A program made the translations under genes and the position numbers. Of a stretch of 64,000 bases of DNA, positions 12,401 through 20,520 are shown one piece after another. The stretch covers positions 1,364,001 to 1,428,000 of the forward strand of contig CAVWVY010000004.1 of the NCBI GenBank assembly GCA_963758545.1, written 5' to 3'. The DNA comes from KBS-83 sp963758545 (GTDB lineage: Bacteria > Acidobacteriota > Terriglobia > Terriglobales > Acidobacteriaceae). Under the pieces are notes generated by a model. That model was not told the origin of the DNA. It did no database searches and saw nothing but the letters and a program-made list of their open reading frames with translations. How positions within the stretch are numbered: position 1 is the first letter of the stretch; each line of letters opens with the position of its first letter.

Positions 12401-12650
12401 GCGCGGGGAACTCCTGCTCGATGCGGCGATCGAAGCCGGGCCGCGCGGCCGCGCGTTCGAGTCCCTGCCAGCCTTCACTGACGCCCAACTCGGTGCGGGC
12501 AGCCGCCAGCGTCATGCCCTCCCCGGTTCTCGCATCCAGGGATCCCGCTGCGGGATGAGCCGTCCTGAGCGCTGTCAGCTCTGAGTCCTTCGCCACCATT
12601 CCGTCCTGTGTGTCCATCGTTTCGGCTTTGCTCTCTGTTCCCATCGTCAT
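9451..12650 (-). CDS. actB: Alternative complex III subunit ActB, molybdopterin-oxidoreductase-like plus iron-sulfur (two frameshifts)
   Basis: This large periplasmic subunit carries the Fe-S wire of ACIII. The N terminus has a Tat-type signal (SRRGFMKLMGASMAMAGLAGC). It is followed by a molybdopterin-oxidoreductase-like domain without an obvious cofactor site and a C-terminal ferredoxin-like domain with four cysteine groups: CVGCNACVISC, CQQCENAPCEQVCP, CVGTRYCSNNCPYKVRRF, and CTYC with CQQACPTEA. The coding lies in three frames. One extra T near 12095-12098 interrupts SQGSLLGLYDPDR, and one extra base in the TTT at 10901-10903 interrupts VLHDGLLADTAFPAK. Restored length is about 1065 residues, normal for the family. 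actA lies directly upstream. Confidence 0.94.
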
Positions 12651-12669
12651 ACCGCCGGCAGCTTCGTCC

Positions 12670-13560
12670 CTAGCGGTGGCAGGTCTCGCACGAGCTCAGC
12701 TCATGCGGGTCGCGGATGTGGTATTGCTTCACCAGGAATTGCCCCAGAGCCTCCTGACTGGTGAACTTCGTGTAGCTCACGTTGTCCGCGCCAGTGGGGC
12801 CTGCGGCTCCGTTCGGATGCGCCGCAATGTCCAGCATGTGAGTCTCCGGCGAATCAGTTGGCGGCAGCATATCCAGCGAAGCTGTGCGCGCGCCCACCTG
12901 CTCGGGATTCACCGTCGTGCAGTCCAGGCTCTGCGCGGTGGGCGTGCCGGTCTTGTCGCCCGTCGTCCCGCACCACACTGGCTTGGCTTTCGAAGGGCCT
13001 TCCCAGGCCATGTTGTAGATCTCGCCCGTCGGCCGCAGGTTCTTCGCCGGATTGCGGTGGCAGTTCAGGCACCACTCCATCTGCAGCGAATTTTCCTGAT
13101 ACATGATCGGCATCAGATCGACGCGGCCGTGACAGCTTGAACAGCCGATGCCCTTGTTCACGTGGATCGAGTGATTGAAATAAACGTAATCAGGCAGATC
13201 GTGCACGCGAATCCAGCGGATCGATTCGCCCGTCGCCCAGCTTTGGCGCACCGGCTCGAGGAGCTGTGCGTTGGTCCAGATCTGCGCATGGCAATTCATG
13301 CAGGTCTTGGTCGGCGGAATGCCCGCGTAGCTGGAACGCTCCACGGTGGTATGGCAGTACTGACACTGAATGCCAAGGCCTTGCACGTGGTGCTTATGGC
13401 TGAATGGGACTGGTTGATCCGCGCGTTGCCCCTGCCGGGTTACCCATGGAGAACGCTGCAGCTGATCCAGCGTTACTCCCAATGCAATCACTATCAGTCC
13501 CGTCAGGATCAAGCTCATACGCGCCAGCGCGTTTGAGCTGCGGTCAAAAATCTGCGCCAT
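12670..13560 (-). CDS. actA: Alternative complex III subunit ActA (pentahaem cytochrome c)
   Basis: First gene of the respiratory operon. The 296-residue protein has one N-terminal membrane anchor (MSLILTGLIVIALGVTL) and five CxxCH haem-binding motifs: CQYCH, CMNCH, CSSCH, CLNCH and CETCH. That count and the position ahead of the Fe-S subunit define ActA. It accepts electrons from the ActB clusters in the periplasm. An ATG at 13560 follows GGAAACAGGAACGG. About 450 bp of gene-free DNA lies upstream and should contain the operon promoter. Confidence 0.95.
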   Translation of the reverse strand: MAQIFDRSSNALARMSLILTGLIVIALGVTLDQLQRSPWVTRQGQRADQPVPFSHKHHVQGLGIQCQYCHTTVERSSYAGIPPTKTCMNCHAQIWTNAQLLEPVRQSWATGESIRWIRVHDLPDYVYFNHSIHVNKGIGCSSCHGRVDLMPIMYQENSLQMEWCLNCHRNPAKNLRPTGEIYNMAWEGPSKAKPVWCGTTGDKTGTPTAQSLDCTTVNPEQVGARTASLDMLPPTDSPETHMLDIAAHPNGAAGPTGADNVSYTKFTSQEALGQFLVKQYHIRDPHELSSCETCHR

Positions 13561-14010
13561 CGATCCGTTCCTGTTTCCCTTGCGTCGAAGAAAGGAGTTA
13601 AGAGGTCACTGCATCAACAATTTGCGACCGCACTAGTCGTATTTCAAAAAGACCATTGAGGGGGCAAAGCAGGACTATATCAGCATTTCTTGTCTCAATA
13701 ACAACTCCCTCATCCTGGAGACAAGTTCGATGGGAAATTTTGCGTCTCACGCAAAGAGTTGAAAGCGCCGTATTCGCAAGATTTTTCGGGGATGAATTGC
13801 TTCTTTCGATACCTTTTCACATTCGCTCCACAGTTTTTGCGAATCGATGCCTGGGATGCGCTCCTCTGTCACCTCGCCGCACGATCGATGGAGCGCTTTC
13901 ACTGCGTCGCGTACAAAACAATTCAACTCGTCGTGGCTTTCCGTTAGATCGCATTTCGCGGATTCTCCGCTCGAATGACGGGAAGCGAAAATGCTCTACA
14001 CTCAAGCCCG
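13561..14010. other. Gene-free leader between the act operon and alkA
   Basis: No convincing ORF is present here. The stretch is visibly more AT-rich than its neighbours and must carry the minus-strand act operon promoter. A weak candidate on the minus strand is TATAGT (13672-13677 region) with TTGTTA 19 bp upstream. The segment also holds an inverted repeat, listed separately. Confidence 0.6.
13689..13725. repeat. 8-bp inverted repeat upstream of actA
   Basis: CTTGTCTC at 13689-13696 and its exact reverse complement GAGACAAG at 13718-13725 are separated by 21 bp. They lie about 130-165 bp upstream of the actA start. This could be a two-half-site operator or an untranslated-leader hairpin. 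The sequence alone does not decide between them. Confidence 0.4.
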
Positions 14011-14700
14011 ATGACTGATGGCCGCCGCGGTGTTTCCTACGATATCGACCAGGCAATCGCCGCGCTCACGGAAGCAGATCCGAAGCTGGGCGAGTTGATC
14101 CGCCGTGCCGGCCCCTTCACCATGCGGCTCAAGAGCCAGCATTCGCCGTTCGAAGCGCTGGTGGAGTCGATCATCTATCAGCAGATTCACGGGAAGGCCG
14201 CCTTCGCCATTCTGAGCCGCCTGCTCCGCGCCTTCGGTGATATCCATCCCCAGCCGGACCACATCCTGGCCGCGCCAGACGAGATGCTGCGCGCCTGCGG
14301 CCTTTCCGCTAACAAGATGAAAGCGCTGCGTGATCTCGCTGCAAAGACGCTGGACGGCACCGTGCCCACCCTCGCGCGCATCCGGCGCATGTCAGACGCG
14401 GAAATCGTCGAACGGTTGACGCAGGTGCGGGGCGTCGGGGTGTGGACGGTGGAGATGCTGCTGATCTTTCGCTTGGGCAGACCGGATGTCTTTCCTACGA
14501 GCGATTACGGCGTCCGCAAGGGGTTCTTGCTGACCTTCGGGCGTCCACCTAAGTCGAAGCCGATCACGCCGGCGGTTTTGCCGAAGCCCGACGTCATGCT
14601 GCGCCGCGCGAAGAAATGGCAGCCGTGGCGCTCGGTCGCCAGCTGGTATCTGTGGCGCGCATGCGATCTCGCGGGAAGCGCGTCGCCGCCGCCCGAATAG
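14011..14700 (+). CDS. DNA-3-methyladenine glycosylase II-like (HhH-GPD) protein
   Basis: A base-excision repair glycosylase that removes alkylated purines. The 229-residue protein has the helix-hairpin-helix region LTQVRGVGVWTVEMLLIF, followed by the GPD-loop aspartate in DVFPTSDYGVRKGF, which is the catalytic Asp of the AlkA family. The N-terminal segment HSPFEALVESIIYQQIHGKAA is typical too. I choose ATG 14011 (MTDGRRGVSYDID) rather than the in-frame ATG at 13975, because homology starts near this point. The gene stands alone, with no adjacent ada or ogt. Confidence 0.88.
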   Translation: MTDGRRGVSYDIDQAIAALTEADPKLGELIRRAGPFTMRLKSQHSPFEALVESIIYQQIHGKAAFAILSRLLRAFGDIHPQPDHILAAPDEMLRACGLSANKMKALRDLAAKTLDGTVPTLARIRRMSDAEIVERLTQVRGVGVWTVEMLLIFRLGRPDVFPTSDYGVRKGFLLTFGRPPKSKPITPAVLPKPDVMLRRAKKWQPWRSVASWYLWRACDLAGSASPPPE

Positions 14701-14724
14701 CGCTCCATCATCCGGCAGGAGAGT

Positions 14725-15297
14725 GCAAGGACGAATGACGTGGTCATCGCAGGGGAGGCCCTGTGGGGCTGTTTCTCGCCTGTGAGTTTGGTTTGAGGGA
14801 GATATCCACCCTCGTCCTGGAGCGTATGCAGGATACGCGATCCCCGCTGAAAGCGGGCTGGATGGGAATGCGCGGTCTGAACCTCCCCTCTGTCGAGGCC
14901 TTTTACCGGAGAGGCATGCTTGCGGATGTGCGCAGGTCATCGCTGGCCTGGATGGATCCGGCCGAGAGGCGTGGCTTCAAAATGGAGAATGCGCCATCCG
15001 CGCCGCGCTTCGCAGGTTACTTCGCCGGCATCATGCTCGATGCCAACAAAATCGACTTCTCCGGTCAAATGGAACAGGACTCATGATCGAATTTTCTGGC
15101 AAAGCGGAGCAAGATCGCTGATCCAGAACTGGGCCGGACGCGTGAAGCATGTTGCGGCTACCGCAAAGGACACGAAAGGTTTAGCTGCAGTCCTGGTACG
15201 GCCGGATGGCTTCGTCGCATGGGCTGCAAATGAGAGCTCCGAACCGGATTTGCCGACTCTCAAAAAACACTCTCCCACTGGTTCGGTGATCCTCTAG
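14725..15297 (+). pseudogene. Remnant of an FAD-dependent aromatic monooxygenase (internal deletion)
   Basis: Two fragments of a PheA/TfdB-type FAD monooxygenase survive. The 5' part reads VVIAG then, after a one-base deletion in a G-run near 14750-14755, GPVGLFLACEFGL and TLVLERMQD, followed by KAGWMGMRGLN, SVEAFYRRGML and FAGYFAGIMLDANKIDF. This is the N-terminal FAD-binding part and the start of the substrate domain. After a stop at 15084-15086 the C-terminal end resumes from about 15118: NWAGRVKHVAA, AAVLVRPDGFVAWA and, one base shifted at an A-run near 15265, LKKTLSHWFGDP. About 300 middle residues of the usual 500-residue protein are missing. A functional product is very unlikely. Confidence 0.6.
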
Positions 15298-15306
15298 GCT
15301 GAAAGC

Positions 15307-15900
15307 ATGGGCAAGCAATTCCCGGCCATGACCCCGGCGCACCGCGAGTTCATCGCCAAGCAGCGAATCTTCTTCACCGCAACCGCAACCGCGAGCAGTC
15401 GCGTGAACGTCTCGCCGCGTCCCACCGACGGATTGCGTGTTCTCGACGACCGCACTGTCCTCTACCTTGACCTGACGGGCAGCGGCAGCGAAACGGCCGC
15501 GCATCTGCGCGTGGATGGCCGCATCACTTTGATGTTCTGTGCCTTCGAGGAGCCGCCGAACATCCTGCGGCTCTATGGCCGTGGCACCAGCTTCCCGCGC
15601 GCGACCAGCGATTACACCTCGCTGCTCGCTTCTGCATTCGACAACCAGGAGCCGCTGGGTGCTCGGCAGATTGTGCGCATCGCTATCGATCTGGTGCAGA
15701 CTTCATGCGGCTACGGCGTGCCCCTGTTCGATTACGCTGGCGAACGCGAGACGCTGCGGCGGTGGGCCGAGCACAAGGGTGAGACGGGCCTGGAAGAATA
15801 CTGGCGGCTCAAGAACGCGCGCAGCATCGACGGCCTGCCGACCGGGCTGGCAGAAGAGGAGCCGGCACCGCTCGCCGAATCGTTGGCTACCAAGGCATGA
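15307..15900 (+). CDS. Pyridoxamine 5'-phosphate oxidase-related (PNPOx-like) FMN-binding protein
   Basis: A 197-residue split-barrel flavoprotein. The segment FFTATATASSRVNVSPRPTDGLRVLDDRTVLYLDLTGSG corresponds to the FMN-binding start of the fold, and ITLMFCAFEEPPNILRLYGRG to the next strands. Members bind FMN, F420 or haem, and the substrate cannot be told from sequence. It follows the FAD-monooxygenase remnant by 9 bases, so it may once have been co-transcribed with it. The ATG at 15307 follows a weak purine-rich stretch. Confidence 0.82.
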   Translation: MGKQFPAMTPAHREFIAKQRIFFTATATASSRVNVSPRPTDGLRVLDDRTVLYLDLTGSGSETAAHLRVDGRITLMFCAFEEPPNILRLYGRGTSFPRATSDYTSLLASAFDNQEPLGARQIVRIAIDLVQTSCGYGVPLFDYAGERETLRRWAEHKGETGLEEYWRLKNARSIDGLPTGLAEEEPAPLAESLATKA

Positions 15901-15979
15901 GGGACGCACTCTCTGACAGCCGATTGATCTCGGACCGCCTCGGTACACCATTTGTACCTGGGCAGCTAGACTAATTCGA

Positions 15980-18493
15980 ATGTCCGTCTCTCCCGTTCAA
16001 CGATTCGTCTGCGTCCACGGACACTTCTACCAGCCACCCCGCGAGAACCCCTGGATCGAAGCCGTCGAAACCCAGGACTCCGCCGCGCCTTATCACGACT
16101 GGAACGAGCGCATCACCGCCGAGTGCTATGCGCCGAACGGCGCCGCACGCATTGTGGACAGCAAAAACCGCATCCTGCGGATCACCAACAATTATGCGCG
16201 GATGAGCTTCAATCTCGGGCCGACACTGCTCTCCTGGATGCAGGAAAAGGCGCCCCTGACTTACGAGATGATTCGCAAGGCGGACCAGCAGAGCCAGAGA
16301 CACTTTGGCGGCCATGGCTCCGCGATGGCGCAGGTCTACAACCACATGATCATGCCGCTGGCCTCGACGCGTGATCGCGAGACGCAGATCGTGTGGGGCA
16401 TCGCCGATTTTGAGCACCGCTACGGCCGTAAGCCGGAGGGCATGTGGCTGGCAGAAACGGCAGTCGATCTCGAGTCGCTGGATCTGCTGGCGCGTCACGG
16501 CATTCGTTTTACCGTCCTCGCTCCGCATCAATGCGCGCGAGTGCGACCGCTGGCCGGCGCCGATACTTTTTCCAACGCCGCCGCCGAACCGCGTATTACA
16601 GAATCTCCCGCCGCAGATAGCGCCACGACGGGTGATGGCTGGCAGGAAACACAGGACGCAAGCGTGGACACCACGCAGCCTTATGTGGTGCAGACCAGTC
16701 CGGGCCACTCCATCGCGGTCTTCTTCTACAACGGGCCAGTCTCGCGTGCGATTGCCTTCGATGGCCTGCTGAACAGCGGGGAAGCCTTCGCCGAACGCCT
16801 CGTCGGTGGTTTCACGGAACGCGAGGGTGCGCAGCTTGTTCACGTCGCGACCGACGGCGAGAGTTACGGACATCACCACCGCCACGGCGAGATGGCGCTG
16901 GCGTATGCGCTGCAGTTGATCGAAGAAGGCGATGCGGAACTGACCAACTACGGCGCGTTCCTCGCGGAGTTCCCGCCCACGTACGAGGCCCAGATTGTCG
17001 AAAACAGCTCCTGGAGCTGCTTCCACGGCGTGGAGCGCTGGCGCTCCGACTGCGGCTGCAACGGCGGCAAGGCGGGCTGGAACCAGAAGTGGCGCGCGCC
17101 GCTCCGGGAGGCGCTGGACTGGCTGCGCGATTCCATAGCGCCCATGGTGCGCGATGCATGCGCCGATCTGCTTTCTGATGGTGAAGCGGCGCGGAACGAC
17201 TACATCTCCGTGATCCTCGACCGCTCACGCGCTTCCGTCGATGCCTTCGTCGCCCGGCACAGCATCCGCACGCTGAGCGCAGAGGAGCGCGTGCGCGCCC
17301 TCGATCTCATGGAGCTGGAGCGGAACGCGATGTTGATGTACACCAGCTGCGGCTGGTTCTTCGACGACATCTCCGGCATCGAGACGGTGCAGATCATCAC
17401 CTATGCGGCGCGCGTGCTGGAGCTGGCGGCAGCGCTTTTTCCGGGAACACGCGGCGTGTTCGAAAAGAGCTTTACGGACCGTCTCGCAGAGGCGAAGAGC
17501 AACGATCCGCAGTGGAAGGACGGCCGCTACATCTACGATGAAGCCATCCGGCCCATGGTCGTCGACCTGGAGCAGGTGGTGGCGCACTATGCCATCAGTT
17601 GCGTCTTTCCTCGCGCAGAGGAGGCATCGGCTGCTGACCGCGATCGCCTCTTCTGCTACAGCATCGCCCATCTGTGGGAGACCGCGCTCCCCTATGGGCT
17701 GGGCCACTTGCGGCTGGGCCGCGTACGCATTTCTTCCCTGCTCACGGAAGAGGCTGAGGAAGCGGCTTACGGCCTGCTCCACTTTGGCGATCAGAACATC
17801 TCCGCGGCAGTGAAGCGTATGGATGCCGATGAGCAGCCGGCTCTCATGCTGCTGGCAAAGGAGATTGAAGATGCGGTGGACGCGAGCAATCTCACGGAAG
17901 TCGTTCGGCTGATGGATGACTACTTCGGAGAGAGCCGCTTTTCGCTGACCTCTTTGTTCACCGATGAGCAGCGCCGCATCGTGAAGAGCATCCTTGATCC
18001 GGCGATGGTATCGCTGGAGAACACGCTGACTGAGCTCTACTCCAGCCACGCATCGCTTCTGCATTTCCTCGGCCGCAGTGGCATCCCACGCCCGGCGGCA
18101 CTGCGCGTCGCGGCGCAGTTCGCCATCCACTCGCAGTTGCGCCGCGCGCTCGAAGCCGATCCGGTGGACACGGCTACGATAGAACGGCTGCTTGCCGAGG
18201 CGCGTGAGGATGCCGTTGTGGTGGACCAGCCGACTCTGGGTTATATCGCCGATGAGCGCATGCATATGGCGCTGGAGCGGCTGCAGCGGAACCCAGGAGA
18301 CCATGAAGCTGTGCGCCGCGCTTTGAAGCTGGCAACCGCGTTGCGCCCGCTGCCCTTCTCCGTGGACTTATGGCAGGCGCAGAACATCTGGTATGAGCTG
18401 TCGTCGCGGGTTGCCGGCGAGGGAAAGCCGCTGCGGGACGACTTTCTCGCGCTGGGAGCGGCCCTGAATATCCGCGTAGATCGGTCGCCTTGA
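15980..18493 (+). CDS. GH57-like / DUF3536 domain protein
   Basis: The protein has 837 residues. The N terminus FVCVHGHFYQPPRENPW and the segments HFGGHGSAMAQVYNHMIMPLA and PEGMWLAETAVD are characteristic of a glycoside hydrolase family 57-type (beta/alpha)7 barrel. The remaining 500 residues match the DUF3536 architecture (HVATDGESYGHHHRHGEMAL, then WSCFHGVERWRSDCGC). A role in alpha-glucan or glycogen metabolism is usual for the GH57 superfamily, but this subgroup is not characterised to my knowledge. An acidic, Ser/Thr-rich insertion interrupts the barrel at about residues 196-235. There is no signal peptide, so it is likely cytoplasmic. No glycogen genes are adjacent. Confidence 0.85.
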   Translation: MSVSPVQRFVCVHGHFYQPPRENPWIEAVETQDSAAPYHDWNERITAECYAPNGAARIVDSKNRILRITNNYARMSFNLGPTLLSWMQEKAPLTYEMIRKADQQSQRHFGGHGSAMAQVYNHMIMPLASTRDRETQIVWGIADFEHRYGRKPEGMWLAETAVDLESLDLLARHGIRFTVLAPHQCARVRPLAGADTFSNAAAEPRITESPAADSATTGDGWQETQDASVDTTQPYVVQTSPGHSIAVFFYNGPVSRAIAFDGLLNSGEAFAERLVGGFTEREGAQLVHVATDGESYGHHHRHGEMALAYALQLIEEGDAELTNYGAFLAEFPPTYEAQIVENSSWSCFHGVERWRSDCGCNGGKAGWNQKWRAPLREALDWLRDSIAPMVRDACADLLSDGEAARNDYISVILDRSRASVDAFVARHSIRTLSAEERVRALDLMELERNAMLMYTSCGWFFDDISGIETVQIITYAARVLELAAALFPGTRGVFEKSFTDRLAEAKSNDPQWKDGRYIYDEAIRPMVVDLEQVVAHYAISCVFPRAEEASAADRDRLFCYSIAHLWETALPYGLGHLRLGRVRISSLLTEEAEEAAYGLLHFGDQNISAAVKRMDADEQPALMLLAKEIEDAVDASNLTEVVRLMDDYFGESRFSLTSLFTDEQRRIVKSILDPAMVSLENTLTELYSSHASLLHFLGRSGIPRPAALRVAAQFAIHSQLRRALEADPVDTATIERLLAEAREDAVVVDQPTLGYIADERMHMALERLQRNPGDHEAVRRALKLATALRPLPFSVDLWQAQNIWYELSSRVAGEGKPLRDDFLALGAALNIRVDRSP

Positions 18494-18748
18494 GCTCTTT
18501 TCTGAAAGAACTCTCAGCGGCCTCAAACCCATTTGGCCGGCATTTCACGTGACTATCGGGACGGGAACAGGCCACGCATAGAGTTACCTGAACATCTCAG
18601 AGAGCTGAAACGGAACCTTCGAGCCGGAATCGGGAATATACGGGTATCTCGAAAGTGTTTCGAAGTCACAAGGAAATTCGTTACTGTGGATTTGGAGTGA
18701 ATGCAGCCTTTCCTGCCTTGAATCCGCCGAAAGTGCGATGATTTTCCT

Positions 18749-19378
18749 ATGAGGCTCTGTCGACGACTCGGATCTGGTGCTGTCGCGATGTTGCTGGCGA
18801 TGCCTGCGCTTGCCCAGAACGCCATGGTAAGCAGCAACCTGCTCGCCGACAATCCGCCGTCTCCCACGAGCATTCCGTCAAGCGAGCTGCGCAACATGAG
18901 CGCGACAGAGTTCCAGCGGCACATCGACGAGGAGGGCGCGCAGCAGTTTGTGCATCGTCTCGTCAAGGACATCGATCCGCACAGCCCGGAAGAGCCGAAC
19001 TACGATATCGTGCTGGAGCACGTAGCCGAGGGCGACAACGGCTGGCTGCACGCAGCGGCAGAGATCGCCCCATATACCGACGCCACCTTCAGCCAGGGAC
19101 TTCGCGTCGCCATTGCGGACGCTCTAGTCGTCAATCCCACCGGCGTGCTCAAGATGATCGGGACGGAAGCGCACTTCGACCAAGCATGTGGATATCCCTA
19201 TGTACAGCAAACCGGTACATATATGCAGCGCCACCAGCGCGAGGCGCTCACCGCGCTGAAACGCGTACATCAGCCCGCGCTCGCCGACCGGAAAGAACAA
19301 TGCCGGAAGCAGTTGATGGATGTTCCTACCACCACCGCAAGCGATACCGCGCAGACGACTACCGACGCGCGGAACTAG
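18749..19378 (+). CDS. Secreted hypothetical protein
   Basis: A 209-residue protein of unknown function. A clear signal peptide (MRLCRRLGSGAVAMLLAMPALAQ, cleavage after ALA) is followed by a mature, helix-rich domain with two cysteines (CGYPYVQQ and QCRKQ) that could form a disulfide. The last 20 residues are Thr/Ala-rich. No catalytic motif is evident. It is convergent with the Rieske gene, with a 5 bp gap and no obvious terminator. Confidence 0.7.
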   Translation: MRLCRRLGSGAVAMLLAMPALAQNAMVSSNLLADNPPSPTSIPSSELRNMSATEFQRHIDEEGAQQFVHRLVKDIDPHSPEEPNYDIVLEHVAEGDNGWLHAAAEIAPYTDATFSQGLRVAIADALVVNPTGVLKMIGTEAHFDQACGYPYVQQTGTYMQRHQREALTALKRVHQPALADRKEQCRKQLMDVPTTTASDTAQTTTDARN

Positions 19379-19383
19379 TCATC

Positions 19384-20481
19384 TTAGCTTCGCCAGTGCA
19401 GCGTGACCGGACCGCTCATCGGGTGAGTGGTTTCTCCATTCAGTCTGGCCTGCTTCAATGCGAAATACCACTTCGCGGGCTTGTCTGCATCGTCGATCAG
19501 CATGAGCGTTGGGTTATGGCGTAATCCCTGTGCCTGTTCGATCATGGTCTGCTGATCCTGTCGCACGAAACGCGCTCCGAAGAATTTCGCGATTGTCGTC
19601 ACTAGCGGCACATAGTAGAAGACATTCCACGCGGCGACGACATCGATGCGACAGGTGGACGGCGTCACCGGCGTGACGGTGGTCAGGCTGGAGAACCACT
19701 TCTTCCCGCAGCGGATCGTCTCCCAGCGCCGGTTCGGCAGCACGAAATCGATGGTCGTGGTGATTGGCTCGCCATAGACGCCCAGCAATTTGTAAGGTGC
19801 GCTGTTACCTGAAGGAGCATGCGCGGACATGCGGAAGCCCTGCGGTATGGGCTCGAAGCTCTTGTGCTTCTCATGAATGCTGGCGCGTGAGCGCCACCAC
19901 CATGCCTGGTGGACAAACGGGCCGTGGGCCGGGTCCATCAAACCGATGATGCCGTGATCCACATTGCAGGGCAGATCCGCGGAGAGATGGGCACGTCGGT
20001 AGCGGTCGCTGAAGTGTGGCAGAGACGGCGCTTCCGGCAGATCCTCGATGCGAAGACGGCCGCGGCCCGCATCCGGGATATAGACCCAGGCGTAGCCATC
20101 GCTTTCCACACAGGGGTAGGTCGTCGCGTAGATACGACTGGGGTCGAGCGTGTCTTCGCCGGTTAGCGAAGGGATCTCGCGGCACTGTCCGGAGGCAGGT
20201 TCGAAGGCCCAGCCGTGATATTTGCAGGTCACCGTCGCACCGTCGAACCAGCCGCAGGAGAGCGGAATGCCGCGATGCGGACAGCTATCGCGCATGGCAA
20301 AGATCGTGCCGTCACTGCGGCGCCCGAGAACCAGTGGGATGCCGAGAAGCATCGCGGTCGTCAGCCGTTTGCCGTCCAGGCTATGGCTGCGCAGCGCGGG
20401 ATACCAGTCGTCGTAAAGGAGCGTGGTTGCCGGTGCCGCGGCGGTGGAGCTGGACGCGATCTGGAAGAGGTCGTTTGCCAT
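19384..20481 (-). CDS. Rieske-type aromatic ring-hydroxylating oxygenase
   Basis: The N-terminal Rieske [2Fe-2S] ligands are C67, H69, C86 and H89 (CPHRG and CKYHGW). The catalytic domain has the mononuclear iron ligands in NVDHGIIGLMDPAHGPFVH. At 365 residues it resembles the vanillate demethylase / pheophorbide a oxygenase group of single-subunit terminal oxygenases. No reductase or ferredoxin gene is adjacent, so electrons must come from elsewhere. It is transcribed away from the PMT-type glycosyltransferase, with only 39 bp between start codons, so both promoters must lie in or around that gap. The substrate cannot be predicted. Confidence 0.9.
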   Translation of the reverse strand: MANDLFQIASSSTAAAPATTLLYDDWYPALRSHSLDGKRLTTAMLLGIPLVLGRRSDGTIFAMRDSCPHRGIPLSCGWFDGATVTCKYHGWAFEPASGQCREIPSLTGEDTLDPSRIYATTYPCVESDGYAWVYIPDAGRGRLRIEDLPEAPSLPHFSDRYRRAHLSADLPCNVDHGIIGLMDPAHGPFVHQAWWWRSRASIHEKHKSFEPIPQGFRMSAHAPSGNSAPYKLLGVYGEPITTTIDFVLPNRRWETIRCGKKWFSSLTTVTPVTPSTCRIDVVAAWNVFYYVPLVTTIAKFFGARFVRQDQQTMIEQAQGLRHNPTLMLIDDADKPAKWYFALKQARLNGETTHPMSGPVTLHWRS

Positions 20482-20520
20482 AAACTCTCGTCTACTCTAG
20501 ACCGTTTTCACAAACACAGG

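Noticed and set aside
13656..14018. ORF of 120 codons upstream of the glycosylase
   Set aside because: No recognisable domain, compositionally unlike a protein, lies in AT-rich leader DNA and overlaps the glycosylase start.
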